Shown piece by piece: positions 21,886 through 32,230 of a stretch of DNA of 64,000 bases. The notes beneath the pieces are model-generated. The model searched no databases. It was not told the DNA's origin and was given only the letters and a program-made list of their open reading frames with translations. The DNA is from Mantis religiosa (taxonomy: Eukaryota; Arthropoda; Insecta; Mantodea; Mantidae). Where the stretch lies: NCBI GenBank assembly GCA_030765055.1, contig JAUKNK010000057.1, positions 2,736,001 through 2,800,000 of the forward strand, given 5' to 3'. The position numbers and the translations under genes were made by a program. Each line of letters opens with the position of its first letter. The first letter of the stretch is position 1.

Positions 21886-23454
21886 TTGGTAGTGCAATCT
21901 TCTTCAGTATATAACTATGCCTTAACCTCTTCCAACCCCACACTACCAAGGTTGTACTGTCTGCCAAAGATTCACAAACAAGACAATAGCATGAAACCCA
22001 TCATCAATGGCATCAATTCACCTATGTACCACATTGCAAAGTGGTTAGTAAGAAAATTAAAATCACATGACAAATTTCAAGGTTTGGGAATAAAATACTC
22101 CTTAGAATTGATAAATCACCTACAGAAGTACAACATCCCGGAAAATCACATACTAGTTTCTTTTGACGTTAAGGCAGTTTTTACAAGCATTCCAGTAGAA
22201 AAAAAAATACCTACATTCCTCAAAAATGGCTAACCCAGACTACAACGGACCCCAGAGAAATTGATAACATTATCAATCTTACAGATTTATGCATAAGGAA
22301 TAATTACTTCATGTTTAACCAAAAATTCTACAGAAAATTAAAAGAATTAGCTATGGGGAGCCCTTTTTCGCCTATTTTAGCAGACCTATACATTAGCTAT
22401 TTTGTAACACACATAGTAAAGGCCTTCCCACAGATTTATAAATTTTGGCGGAGATATGTTCATGATGTTTTTTGCTATCATTCCGGAAAAACTTAGAGAA
22501 GATTCTCTAAAATTACTAAACCTGCAAGATAATCACATCCATTTTACTATGGAAGTAGAAAGAGACAACACCCTACCCTTTTTGGACCTCAAGATAACTA
22601 GAAATTGTCATGGTGTAGATTTTGGAATATACAGGAAGCCCACACACATAGATAATTACATGAAGAAAAATGAATACAACCCAGTTTCACATCAACTAGC
22701 TGCCTTTAGAAGTCTAATTCACCGGCTATACAACATCCCACTGAGTAAGGATGAAGTTTTGAAACAACAACACATAAAAGACATAGCGGTATTAAATGGA
22801 TTCAACCCAGCCATGATAAGGAAAATGATGAAGAGAAAGGAAAAACTGAAGATAATATCAAAAAATACCACTCTCACACCACTTAAAAACACAAATTGGC
22901 AATATAGAAAATTCACCTACCATCCATGGGCTTTTAGAAAATTTGAACAAATCTTCAAAAGACTAAACTTAAATCTAGCACCCCAAAACAAATTCAGTCT
23001 GAGGAACCTGCTAAATAAACCATTGAAAAATACAATCCCCAACAATTTGAAATCAGGAATTTATCAGATAAACTGTGAAACCTGTGATAAAAGCTACATA
23101 GGAAAAACTAAGAGAAACTTGTTAACCAGGCAAAAAGAACACCAGAGGAACATTAAGTTGAATCAGACATAAAAATCTGCAGTTTCACACCATTTTTGGA
23201 CAGGAAACCACATCATTGGCCACAACATTAAACTGTTAAAATCTTTAAGTACACCCATAGAATTGGATATTTGGGAAAAAATATTCATAAACAAAAACCG
23301 TGATAAGGTTATACATTTTGAAATCCTGGCATTAAGTGAAGTATTAAAACTTAGTGCCCCTATCACCAGATGGCAGAGTGATCGGAGCTCCGTAGTAGTG
23401 GAAGAAGAGGAAGGTTCATCTAGTCACCAAACAGCTGAGGATGAGATCGAATGA
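21886..23454 (+). pseudogene. Penelope-like element, nearly full coding length (P3)
   Basis: The most complete copy. In order: RT N-terminal part with PRLYCLPKIHK and ILVSFDVKAVFTSIP (to 22233); after a frameshift ELAMGSPFSPILADLYISYF; the catalytic box as YVHDVF, so the first Asp is His; after another frameshift a 238-codon frame (22456-23172) with FGIYRKPTHIDNYMKK, FTYHPWAFRKFEQIFK and the GIY-YIG nuclease GIYQINCETCDKSYIGKTKR; then a stop and the nuclease C-terminus (HHFWTGNHI, IWEKIFINK) to 23454. Two frameshifts, one stop and the lost Asp make it inactive. The tail SSHQTAEDEIE resembles other Penelope termini. Confidence 0.8.
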
Positions 23455-23869
23455 TCTTGAAAACATTTCAATTATACAACAACAAGTAAGTGAACTTTGA
23501 GTGTAAACAGTGACTCATAAATCAAACTCAAAAATGAAGAATACTTCACTTTTAATAATGCTTCTGCTTATAACTATATATGCATATAACTATACCTTGT
23601 CAAAATTCCATCACATACTTAAAATGCAAGAAGCGATTTCATTGTCTTCTCTGGCTCCCTCGACCTATGCCTCATAAAACTGTTCTTTCCATGTTTTGGA
23701 ATTGTGTACTGTTAATATAATAGTCCAAAGGCATCTCTTGTATGTTCAGATTACACTGTGGACTGCAGACATTGAGCAGCATTTTTGTCAGTTGAAATAG
23801 TATGTTATGTCCCTTAAACTTCCTTTAGACATTTCTATTTCATTTTCAACTAAGACTTCTTACAGATCA
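23455..23869. other. No recognisable feature
   Basis: AT-rich spacer between the Penelope-like copy and the duplication arm. Confidence 0.3.
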
Positions 23870-24065
23870 TGCATCCGTCTGTTCTATAAGATGTATGTAC
23901 CTCTCACTCATGGCATACTGATGCAGCTCCATTCTGCGCTTTGCGTGAGCGTGCAATACCCTCCCTGCAGCTTCCCCCACCAGCATACTGACAATGTTTC
24001 TCCTAAAAGTTATTACCAACAATAGCATTACATCAAAATTCCCATTTACATTTGATATGCCCTCG
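23870..24065 (-). pseudogene. Mariner 5' end relic at edge of left duplication arm
   Basis: The reverse complement starts CGAGGGCATATCAAATGTAA at 24065, the mariner terminal repeat also seen at 61774, and follows the same 5' untranslated sequence for about 150 bp before similarity fades. The transposase itself is not recognisable. Where the TA target should be, the flank reads TG on this strand. Confidence 0.5.
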
Positions 24066-24663
24066 TGCTGTTGAGCTGATTTATAACACATCACTTACTT
24101 GTTTATTCATTGTTTCAGTCTTTGCTTGCATCATTGGTTCTTGCAGTATTAAATTAAAAAGGTGTACGGCACTATTTACCAAACTGTAGGATTTGTTGCC
24201 CTCTGTGGATGTTTTATTACTAGAACTGGTTATGGCGTGCAGTACTAAACCTTCTTGCTTAATTTAAATATCACAGCAAACCTTACAACAAGAGTAACAG
24301 AATACAAACAAACTGTGATATTAGTAATTGTTACATAGCAGTTTGTATTAGTTATATCTAATACCTGAGATTGCTTTGATCTTTATCCATGACATTTTAA
24401 ACAGATTAGGAGGTTTAATGTTGGTACAGTATCTCAGTAAGCTAGCTGGAGTGATAATAGCATTGACATAAACAGACAACTGTCTGTAGTTTGAGATCTT
24501 CACATGTCTTTGAGTTTCTTAAGTCTGGTTCAACTTTTCAAGAAGTTGTATGATAAGAGAACAGTATATTTACTGTGGTTTGAACAATTATTGATAGATT
24601 CAAAGAAGTTGATGGCTAATTTTACTTATATTTTTTGGTCTATAAAATATTTCTTCTTTACAG

Positions 24664-25140
24664 ATTTATTTCTGGAAATAACAGCAACATCCAATTCGAC
24701 AGCTATTTGAAATGAATGAGAAAATAGAAATCAAAGAAGGGCATCCTCTTGAAGGCGGCACAGGCTCACAGAATGAGAGGGAGTTCTTTCACAAAGTTGT
24801 TACAGCAAACACAAATGTTGATGATGTCACTGATTGTGAGGTAACTGTCAAAACAGAAATTAAATCAGAGACTCCTTTTGTCAAAGATCTTGTCAAGCAG
24901 ATTAAGAGCGAAACTGCTACATGGAGCAATACCTGCAACATAAATGGGAAATCAGAAATTGAACAACAAACTCTATTTTCAGACATTGGTTCACAGAATG
25001 AGGGAGAATTTCTTCTAGAGGATCCTGTAATGCTTGATAAGAAATACAACAGTGATCATGAAAATGATAATAAAATAGAAATTAAAGAAGAACCTTGGTG
25101 GCTGGAAACACAAACTTCATCAATTGGTAATAATACTAAG
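24664..25140 (+). CDS. ZNF copy 1, exon with start codon
   Basis: Bounded by TTCTTCTTTACAG at 24663 and GTAAGT at 25141. Coding from 24712 in phase 0 (143 codons). The encoded N-terminus is rich in Glu, Asp, Ser and Thr and includes SQNEREFFHKVV and SQNEGEFLLEDPV, a repeated S-Q-N-E-x-E-F module. Confidence 0.75.
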
Positions 25141-28100
25141 GTAAGTTATGTAGAAACCTGCTGAGTTAGACTGAGCAATGTTTTGAAATAATGTTGCCAA
25201 TATATTGTGTACTATTGCAGAATATTACAATCTTTTGTGCTTAAATAAAGAGTAAACTGAAGTCACTGATTCAAAGACGACAGTCGACCCAGTCATAAAC
25301 ATTTGCACATATGCCCAAGACTTATCAGCTGACTCTTATAGCTATCTGCTCCTGGTGTTTGACTCATTAATACATACCTGGGATATCATTTCGTACACGT
25401 TTATAAAAAGAATGGCTATGTGCAATTTTATACATGAGAGTTTTTGCATGTTTTTGCATTTTAAATACAATACAGTGTCTATGTTTGAGTATGTTCAGAT
25501 ATGATTGCGTTTTTGAGAAGACCTGTATCCTGAAAGCAATTTTCATTTACTGCTTTATTATTATCATTAACTTAGGTACAAGTTGTAGTGAGGAATCTAT
25601 CAGCTACATCACAGATGCCATGACCAAATCTGTTATTGGTATAAATGAATCTAATATGTTAAACTCTTTTTATGTTCCTGTCTGAATATTTGTCAATGCT
25701 TGGCCATTTTAATCATATATTCTGATTTATTAAATTTTTCTGTTTCCAGTTCTATGTTCTCTAAACAAATGCTTTCTCCACCTCTTGGGTTTTGTACACA
25801 TCATTGCAAGAAAATATCAATTATTGTCTCTACATATCTTGTAAATATCTTAGCAGGACAGTTAACACTAGATATTTGTGTGAAAGCTGTAAATTTGAAT
25901 TATTCTTACACCGATAAAATATATTTGTTAATTAATGTCTGATTATCTTGAGAAGTTGATGTTAATACTTCTTTCTTCTTTTTAAAATCGTTTTCATGAA
26001 CATTTGCCCACATCTTCAATCAACACAGTTTGTTGTCAAGATTACCATGATTTTTTATATTACCAAAATCTGAAGATGAAACAAACCTAAAAACAGAATC
26101 AATTGCCGGTATGTCAAAATTCATTACACAATTTTTATTTTTTAAAATACATTTTTTCCCGCACTATTAAATCTATGGGAACATTTAATTGTTTTAATAA
26201 TTTAACTTCTGGATTTATTTCATAGTTGAATGACCAAAAATGATCTGCTATGGCTGATTTATCAATTTGTTTATATTTAATATTACGAAAATGTAATATT
26301 CTGATTTCCAAACTACGTTCCGTCTTTCCAATATAAACCTGATCACAATCTAAACAATTAAAATGATAAATACCAAATTATTTATTATTAGGCATTTTAT
26401 CTTTTTTAGAAAATTGTATTAAATTTTTAACACTATAGATATTTTGAGGAACTAAAATAAAATGTTAAAAATAATTTGAAAATGTTTATTAATCCAAGGA
26501 TGGTAAGTAAATTTTTTAATTTTAGAATCATCATTTTATTATAATTTGAATAATTCTGTTGCAGGATGTGGTCCTTCCTCCAATAAAGTCTTCAAGGTAA
26601 GACTTGACTCTGTTCAATTATAAGCCTTATGTTTACTCTAGCATTTATGTTTTAGTGCATTGTCATGGTGCTCTTGAACTAATACAAATAGATATACTGT
26701 AGAACTTGCTCTAAGCAATATCATATAAGACAAAACAAATTTCCATATTGAACATGCTTCTGTCCACAAAATAAACAGATTATAATTGTAATTATGTATA
26801 TACAACACTATGTACTCCAACTGCTGTGCTGTAGATGTTCACTTATGTGCAGGTATTTTGTGCCATGAAGTACTACAGTATCATACTAGCAGTAATGTCA
26901 TATAAGAACATATCTTGTGACTTACATTATGCAGTTCTTGTGTTGTTATTGCTATCTTTGATTGCCTTATATGTCCGTTGCTGTTTTGGCTACTTGGAGG
27001 AAAGTGTGTTTGAAACTTCTGGTCACATTTCTTTTCCTCTATGATATTTGTTTGCACTTTAAAATAGGTTTAACAGGTTTGGAGAACTGGTGTACAATGT
27101 CAATCCATGATTTCATTTATGCATGTGTTTGCTTCTTCTTGTATCTTAGTTCTGTACATTTTCATTCTGTTTCTTGTCAACTGCATTATGGATTTCTAAT
27201 AGATCTGTTGGCAAAGTTAAAGTTACTATGGTTTACAGGAGTTAATCATTTCTAATGCAGCACTTCAGACTACATGAAATGTTCCATATTCTAATTAAAT
27301 CAGCACTTTGTATGCATTTTCTTCTGCTTCAGTGAGTGATAGAGCATCCTGTTCATCATCTCGTTGTTTTGAAGCATTTCATAATTGTTTCCGCTTTAAC
27401 TACCTTAGTGCTAGAGCAATCCAGTTCAGTACATCCGGACTATGCAAAGGCAAATGTACATTCAGGTTCTTACTGTTTTGTGTTTCATGTAACAACATTT
27501 ACAAAATACTGAAGCAAATAATTTTTAAGATATCATTGACACAGCTATGTATATAGAATTCCTCAGTCTGACCAAATTCTCTCCTTTCATATCTCTATTT
27601 CTTCCTCAAATGAGCAAGAATGGAATATGAGAACCTCTAAGTTCTGCTTCTTCAGGGAAAGCAGTACTGAAAGCTTCCTTCACTCGCTATTGATAGGTGA
27701 CAGCAAAGTATATGAGTGCAGTGTTTTGTGACGTATTAAGTATATGGTCATGTTTATCTTTTTATTTTTCTTCCTACCATTCCCAAAGACAACTCATAGA
27801 GCTAAGACATAAATAGTTAAAACAAATTCCGAAATTATTATTTTTACGGCGACAGTGAATTTCTACCGCAAAGAAATTAAGTGTGTTATCAAATTTTAGC
27901 GTTTCTGTCTGCCACGAGAGGAGCGAAAGATCAACATACAAGAAGATTCAATAGCTAAGATACTTTTTTTACTTTACGTCCTCCAACGTTAAGTCTTATT
28001 GGATGATGAATGGAATGGGTGAAAATGATGCTCAAATGAACCCAGGGTCCTCAGAGCTTAGGGTTACTCCACATTCGTCTTACAGGATAAGGGAAAACCC

Positions 28101-31100
28101 TGGAAAACCTTATCCAGTTAACTGACCCTGACCGAGATTCGAACTCGGGACCTCTTGAACGAGAGGCAGACAAGCTACAACAACTGCGAGCCCGGATGTG
28201 CGGGCCTTATTGCTATGTGGTCCATACTCTTCTATTACAGCAGATGTACAAGATTCTATTTCTCCATTCCTCCGATTGACAAGATCTTTGTTTTCAGAAG
28301 CTTTCTTCTGTGACGAGTGGACCAGTGTGTATCGGAGTTGTGAATCAGCTCAGTTGTATAGTTCGAATGAATCGGTGAACCTCGGCGGCATAAATGTGAA
28401 AAGTTAGTTGTCTGAGAAGCGACAAGTAGCGTCAGTCTGCAAACACTGGGTTTGGTGAGCGTTGAGAAGCGACGCAAGGTTGTGTTGTAACAATGACACA
28501 AACTAGACCGTGCTACGGAAAGAAATACCTTTTTATGCATATTTATAAAAGCAGTGCAAATTAGTATTTGATACGTTTGTAACAAAGGAACATATAAATT
28601 TCGTGGCCAAGATCGTGTTGGGGTAGAGACTACCTAGAACACCTGAAGAGCTGTCAGCATCTAAGTAAACAAGCTGGGAGAAAAGGAGTATGTGTCGGCG
28701 AGAACGTGTTGGGAAAGAGGCTACCTAGAAAATGTGAAGAACTGTCAACCACCAAGTGAAGAAGCCGGGAGGAAAGAAGTGTCGGCAAGAACGTCTTGAA
28801 GTGGGAAAGCACACTACATCTGGTACACATGTTTCTTCAACTTCCAAACAGCACAGCGATCATTGAATGCGTGGAGAGGTGAATCAATAATGAAGTTTTG
28901 TCCAGAAATAGTGCCATGTGAAAATGTAGATGGAACAATGAATACCTAATTTAAAGGTAGTAAGTGTGAATTTACACCACTCCACCATTTTGGTTGTTTG
29001 CTACGAGGGAAGTATTAATATGGAAAATCGAAGAAGAGCTACGAGCAGACGTAATTAAGCTGAAGATACGGGAATTATATATTTATTACGTAAATAGCAA
29101 AGTTAGTAATGGTGAAGCAAGAAATGCTATAGAAATATAATTATTTGCAATAAAAACTCACTTATCTCTAAATATATTTTAATCAGTTTCTTCAGAGCTA
29201 AGTGATGTTTTGTTATATTTGTGTAGTATGAGATTGATTGTTGTACAGCGTTGGTATATTGCAGACCGTTTGATTTTGGTACACATAAAAGGCTGGCGTT
29301 GGACATGGTGCCATTCCTTTGACAGAACATTTCCTCCATGACCGGCAGGGTATACCAGGGATATCACTCGCCGTCATTAAGTCGTTGTTAGTAGTTAGTT
29401 GTCCGTTGAGTATCATAGTTGTTAACCATTCGCCACCAAGAGCTATATAAAACTGACAATTACCCTAGCATTTTATGTGAGCCAAAAAGCAACAAGCATT
29501 TGTAAAAACAGTGAAAGTGATTGTACGTTATTGCATTTAAATGTTTTTGTTTTAATTAAGTTTAACATGTCCTTTTGATGCAACATTTTATTATATATTT
29601 TAATACATTTTCGTGCAATTTATGTAACTCTTATTTGTATTTAACCCAGGGGCTTCTGAGGTCTTCATACAGATTGAACAAAGTTAGTTAGTGTTAGTTC
29701 TTAGGATGCTGGCGTACAGCAATTAAATATGAAATGTAAATTTTAATCAAGCACACAATTTGAGAAGTGCATTTTGATTACAAATATTTCTGATAGTTCG
29801 TTTATTCATTAGCACCTTCCTGTACTTTTGAGTAATATTTGTTGTGGATATGGAATCAATATTGAATCCCATCGTCTGAAATGATCCATTGATTTTAAAT
29901 GTGTCTTATGCGAATAGTGATTGCTTCTTCCCAATACTTTTAGTGCCATGTTCATAGACAGAAATTAATTACAAATAAATTGAATAGTTGCCTTTATAAT
30001 AAACAGTGGTGTTGATGTAACTGTCAGTTCATTTAACAAGGATTACTTGTAATGCCACAAACAAAACACTATGCTCATTAGAAAGACTATTATTTATTTG
30101 AAGGTATTGTGGGTTAACAAAAGTAATAAGTAGTTATAATGAACAGCATAGTCACCTTATATGAATTAACTTAACTATGATTGTCACCGATTTCTGTGCT
30201 TGTATTGACTGATTCTGGCTTCAGATTTTACTATCTCATTATTACACTAAATGATACTAAGTTCCGAAACATTTCAGATTATACCGAGAAGCAGTTCCTG
30301 TCGCTACTCTTGGCAAGTCACCATTGCTCTCTGCTGAAGTCCAAACTAGGGACACAAGCTTCTGTAATGGAATCGATCGTCTAGAATATAATTATGATAA
30401 CTCTAATGTTAAATGTAATATCTTAACTGCAACAGAATACGTAGACCCTGATCAGTATGGTCATTTTAGTGATGGGGCAGACACAACTATGGTACCTTTA
30501 TACTTAAAACACAGTAGTTTAAGTGAAGTGAGCAATACAACACAACAGCATAGCACATCTGAGAAAAGCTTTAGCTCTCTATCAAATTTGAAAAAACATA
30601 ATTTAGTGATTGGGGGTAAGAAATCACATCAATGTAAATTTTGTGACAAGAGCTTTACTCGGTTATCACACTTGAAAAGACATTATTTAGTTCATGAGGG
30701 TAGGAGGCCACACCAATGTCAAGTTTGTGGTAAAAGCTTTACTCGCTTGTCACATTTGAAAAGCCATACTTTTGTCCATGAAGATAAGAAGCCAAACAAA
30801 TGTAAAGTTTGTGATAAGAGCTTTACTCAGTTATCACATTTGAAAAGACATAATTTAGTTCATGAAGGTAAGAAGGCACACAAATGTAAACTTTGTGATA
30901 AGAGCTTTACTCAGTTGTCCACTTTGAAAATACATAATCTAGTGCATGAAGGTAAGAAGCCACACAAATGTAAACTTTGTGATAAGAGCTTTACTCAGTT
31001 ATCAAATTTGAAAAGACATAATCTAGTGCATGAAGGTAAGAAGTCACACAAATGTAAAGTTTGTGATAAGAGCTTTACTCAGTTGTCCACTTTGAAAATA

Positions 31101-31472
31101 CATAATCTAGTTCATGAAGGTAAGAAGCCACACAAATGTAAAGTTTGTGATAAGAGCTTTACTCGGTTATCATATTTGAAAATACATAATCTAGTTCATG
31201 AAGGTAAGAAGCCACACAAATGTAAAGTTTGTGATAAGAGCTTTACTCAGTTGTCCACTTTGAAAATACATAATCTAGTTCATGAAGGTAAGAAACCACA
31301 CAAATGTAAAGTTTGTGATAAGAGCTTTACTCGGTTATCATATTTGAAAATACATAATTTAGTTCATGAAGGTAAGAAGCCACACAAATGTAAAGTTTGT
31401 GATAAGAGCTTTACTCAGTTGTCCACTTTAAAAATACATAATCTAGTTCATGAAGGTATCTGTCCACTTTGA
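24712..31472 (+). CDS. C2H2 zinc-finger protein, copy 1 (three coding exons, 10 fingers)
   Basis: Join 24712-25140, 26565-26596, 30278-31472: 1656 nt, 551 residues. Residues 1-143 are acidic with repeated I/V-K-x-E motifs; residues 273-547 hold ten C-x2-C-x12-H-x3-H fingers on an 84-bp period with H-E-G-K-K-P type linkers. It is probably a sequence-specific nuclear DNA-binding regulator. No KRAB, ZAD, BTB or SCAN domain is seen. Splice sites are canonical (donors AAG|GTAAGT and AAG|GTAAGA; acceptors GCAG and TCAG). An acceptor at 24663 implies an upstream non-coding exon. The ATG at 24712 fits the sister gene. The last finger runs into I-C-P-L-stop through a deletion, with relic fingers beyond. 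No function in a known pathway can be assigned. Confidence 0.8.
25141..25906 (+). other. ZNF copy 1, intron 1 (left part)
   Basis: Non-coding, alignable to 60.7-59.95 kb in reverse. Short frames in it are not conserved as proteins. Confidence 0.5.
25907..26542 (-). mobile_element. Penelope-like fragment inserted in intron 1 (P4)
   Basis: The minus strand encodes FGIYHFNCLDCDQVYIGKTE, then KSAIADHFW and a C-terminus ending MYFKK-stop: a GIY-YIG endonuclease, 5'-truncated. It is flanked by 15-bp direct repeats differing at one base (25892-25906 AATTTGAATTATTCT, 26543-26557 AATTTGAATAATTCT). The sister intron near 59942-59957 keeps the single, empty site. The insertion lies 22 bp before exon 2. 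Confidence 0.75.
26565..26596 (+). CDS. ZNF copy 1, 32-nt microexon
   Basis: GATGTGGTCC...CTTCAAG between GTTGCAG and GTAAGA encodes D-V-V-L-P-P-I-K-S-S plus two bases of the next codon. Length and frame are identical in the paralogue (59904-59935). Confidence 0.7.
26597..28002 (+). other. ZNF copy 1, intron 2 (conserved part)
   Basis: 26600-27730 aligns with 59.9-58.85 kb and 56.74-56.56 kb in reverse. It contains overlapping frames (26835-27044, 26962-27255) also open in the sister intron. No splice sites support them as exons. Confidence 0.45.
28003..28198 (-). repeat. SINE C in intron 2
   Basis: The reverse complement shows a tRNA-like head with B-box GAGTTCGAATCTCGG (28130-28150), then GGATAAGGTTTTCCAGGGTT and GGGTTCATTTGAGCATCAT. 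It is absent from the aligned part of the sister intron. Confidence 0.65.
28601..28800 (+). repeat. Short tandem repeat, about 90-bp unit
   Basis: Unit 1 (28601-28694) and unit 2 (28695-28781) share GTGTTGGG, GGCTACCTAGAA-like, GAAGAGCTGTCA-like and AAGAAGCCGGGAGG-like blocks. A third, partial unit begins at 28782. It lies in a GC-richer patch of intron 2. Function unknown. Confidence 0.55.
28801..30277. other. ZNF copy 1, rest of intron 2
   Basis: No recognised element. Three overlapping minus-strand frames at 29127-29416 share the same DNA and look like chance. Confidence 0.35.
30278..31472 (+). CDS. ZNF copy 1, zinc-finger exon
   Basis: Starts after ACATTTCAG. A degenerate half-finger (EKSFSSLSNLKKHNLV, lacking Cys) precedes ten intact fingers. 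Residues at helix positions -1, 3 and 6 by finger: RHR, RHS, QHR, QTI, QNR, QTI, RYI, QTI, RYI, QTI. The last five alternate two finger types, giving a 168-bp higher-order repeat. Confidence 0.8.
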
Positions 31473-31830
31473 AACAACATAATTTAGTTCATGAAGGTAA
31501 GAGGGCACACCTATGTTAAGTTTGTGATTAGAGTTTTAGTCAGTTGTCTACTTTGAAAAGACACAAATTAGTTCATGAAAGCAAGAAATCACACTAATGC
31601 CAAGTTAGTGATAGGAGATTTATTCAGTTGTCACATTTGAAAAGACATAATTCAATTCATGAACGGAAGAAACCATATTAATGTATCGTTTGTAGTAAGT
31701 GCGTTAGTCGGTTGTTACTTTCGAAAATGCATTGTTTAATATATGAGGATAACAGAACACATTACTGTGATAAACACTCATTGTCAAGTTTCCAAAGCCA
31801 TAAATTGATTGCACAGTGTGTGATGTGGTG
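31473..31830 (+). pseudogene. Decayed zinc fingers downstream of ZNF copy 1
   Basis: Beyond the stop, the 84-bp pattern continues with blocks such as CATAATTTAGTTCATGAAGG and CACAAATTAGTTCATGAAAG, but with stops and lost Cys codons. About four further fingers once belonged to the gene, which is why copy 1 is shorter than copy 2. Confidence 0.7.
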
Positions 31831-31849
31831 ATGAATAGAGTATGTTACA

Positions 31850-32230
31850 AGAGCAGTACTTAGTATCTGAACACTACCAATGACAAGATTTATTGTGAAA
31901 TAATATTATTTTCTTTACGTATACTTGAGACGAATGGTAAGGTACACTCAATTCCTATTATATTTTAGCTGATGTGTTTAATATTGTGACTTCTAATTTT
32001 GTGCGGAAAGCCATCTACACAGCCTCTGTCTTTATCAACAGTGATAAGGAACATGTTTATTGCATTTCTTTTGAGATAGCATTGCAACGAAATATGTTGT
32101 AAAAGAAAATACTGAAGATGGCGTTCTAGAAGCACCACATTGTGGCGATCATTTGTAATGGGAATGCTGCAAATTGAGTGGGATGGAAGATGTTATGATT
32201 TGTTCCTCACCTCTGTGAAGTTCTTGATAA
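31850..32230 (+). repeat. Conserved 3' flank of ZNF copy 1
   Basis: Aligns in reverse to 53.15-51.93 kb. Here the site corresponding to the SINE trimer at 52126 is empty (near 32047). Confidence 0.6.

Larger units (their letters stand above)
23930..32230 (+). repeat. Inverted segmental duplication, left arm
   Basis: Sequence from the mariner relic through the zinc-finger gene and its 3' flank recurs in reverse at 51930-61970. Matching blocks include the 5' flank (24.07-24.7 kb against 61.8-61.1 kb), all three coding exons, intron 1, intron 2 at 26.6-27.7 kb, and the 3' flank at 31.85-32.23 kb. Breakpoints are by eye and good to perhaps 100 bp. Confidence 0.8.

Noticed and set aside
24789..25049. 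Minus-strand 86-codon frame and its counterpart at 60902-61177
   Set aside because: Antisense shadows of the zinc-finger N-terminal exon.
30591..31472. CRISPR-like or satellite array with an 84-bp period
   Set aside because: The period is exactly 28 codons of C2H2 finger in an open frame with splice support.
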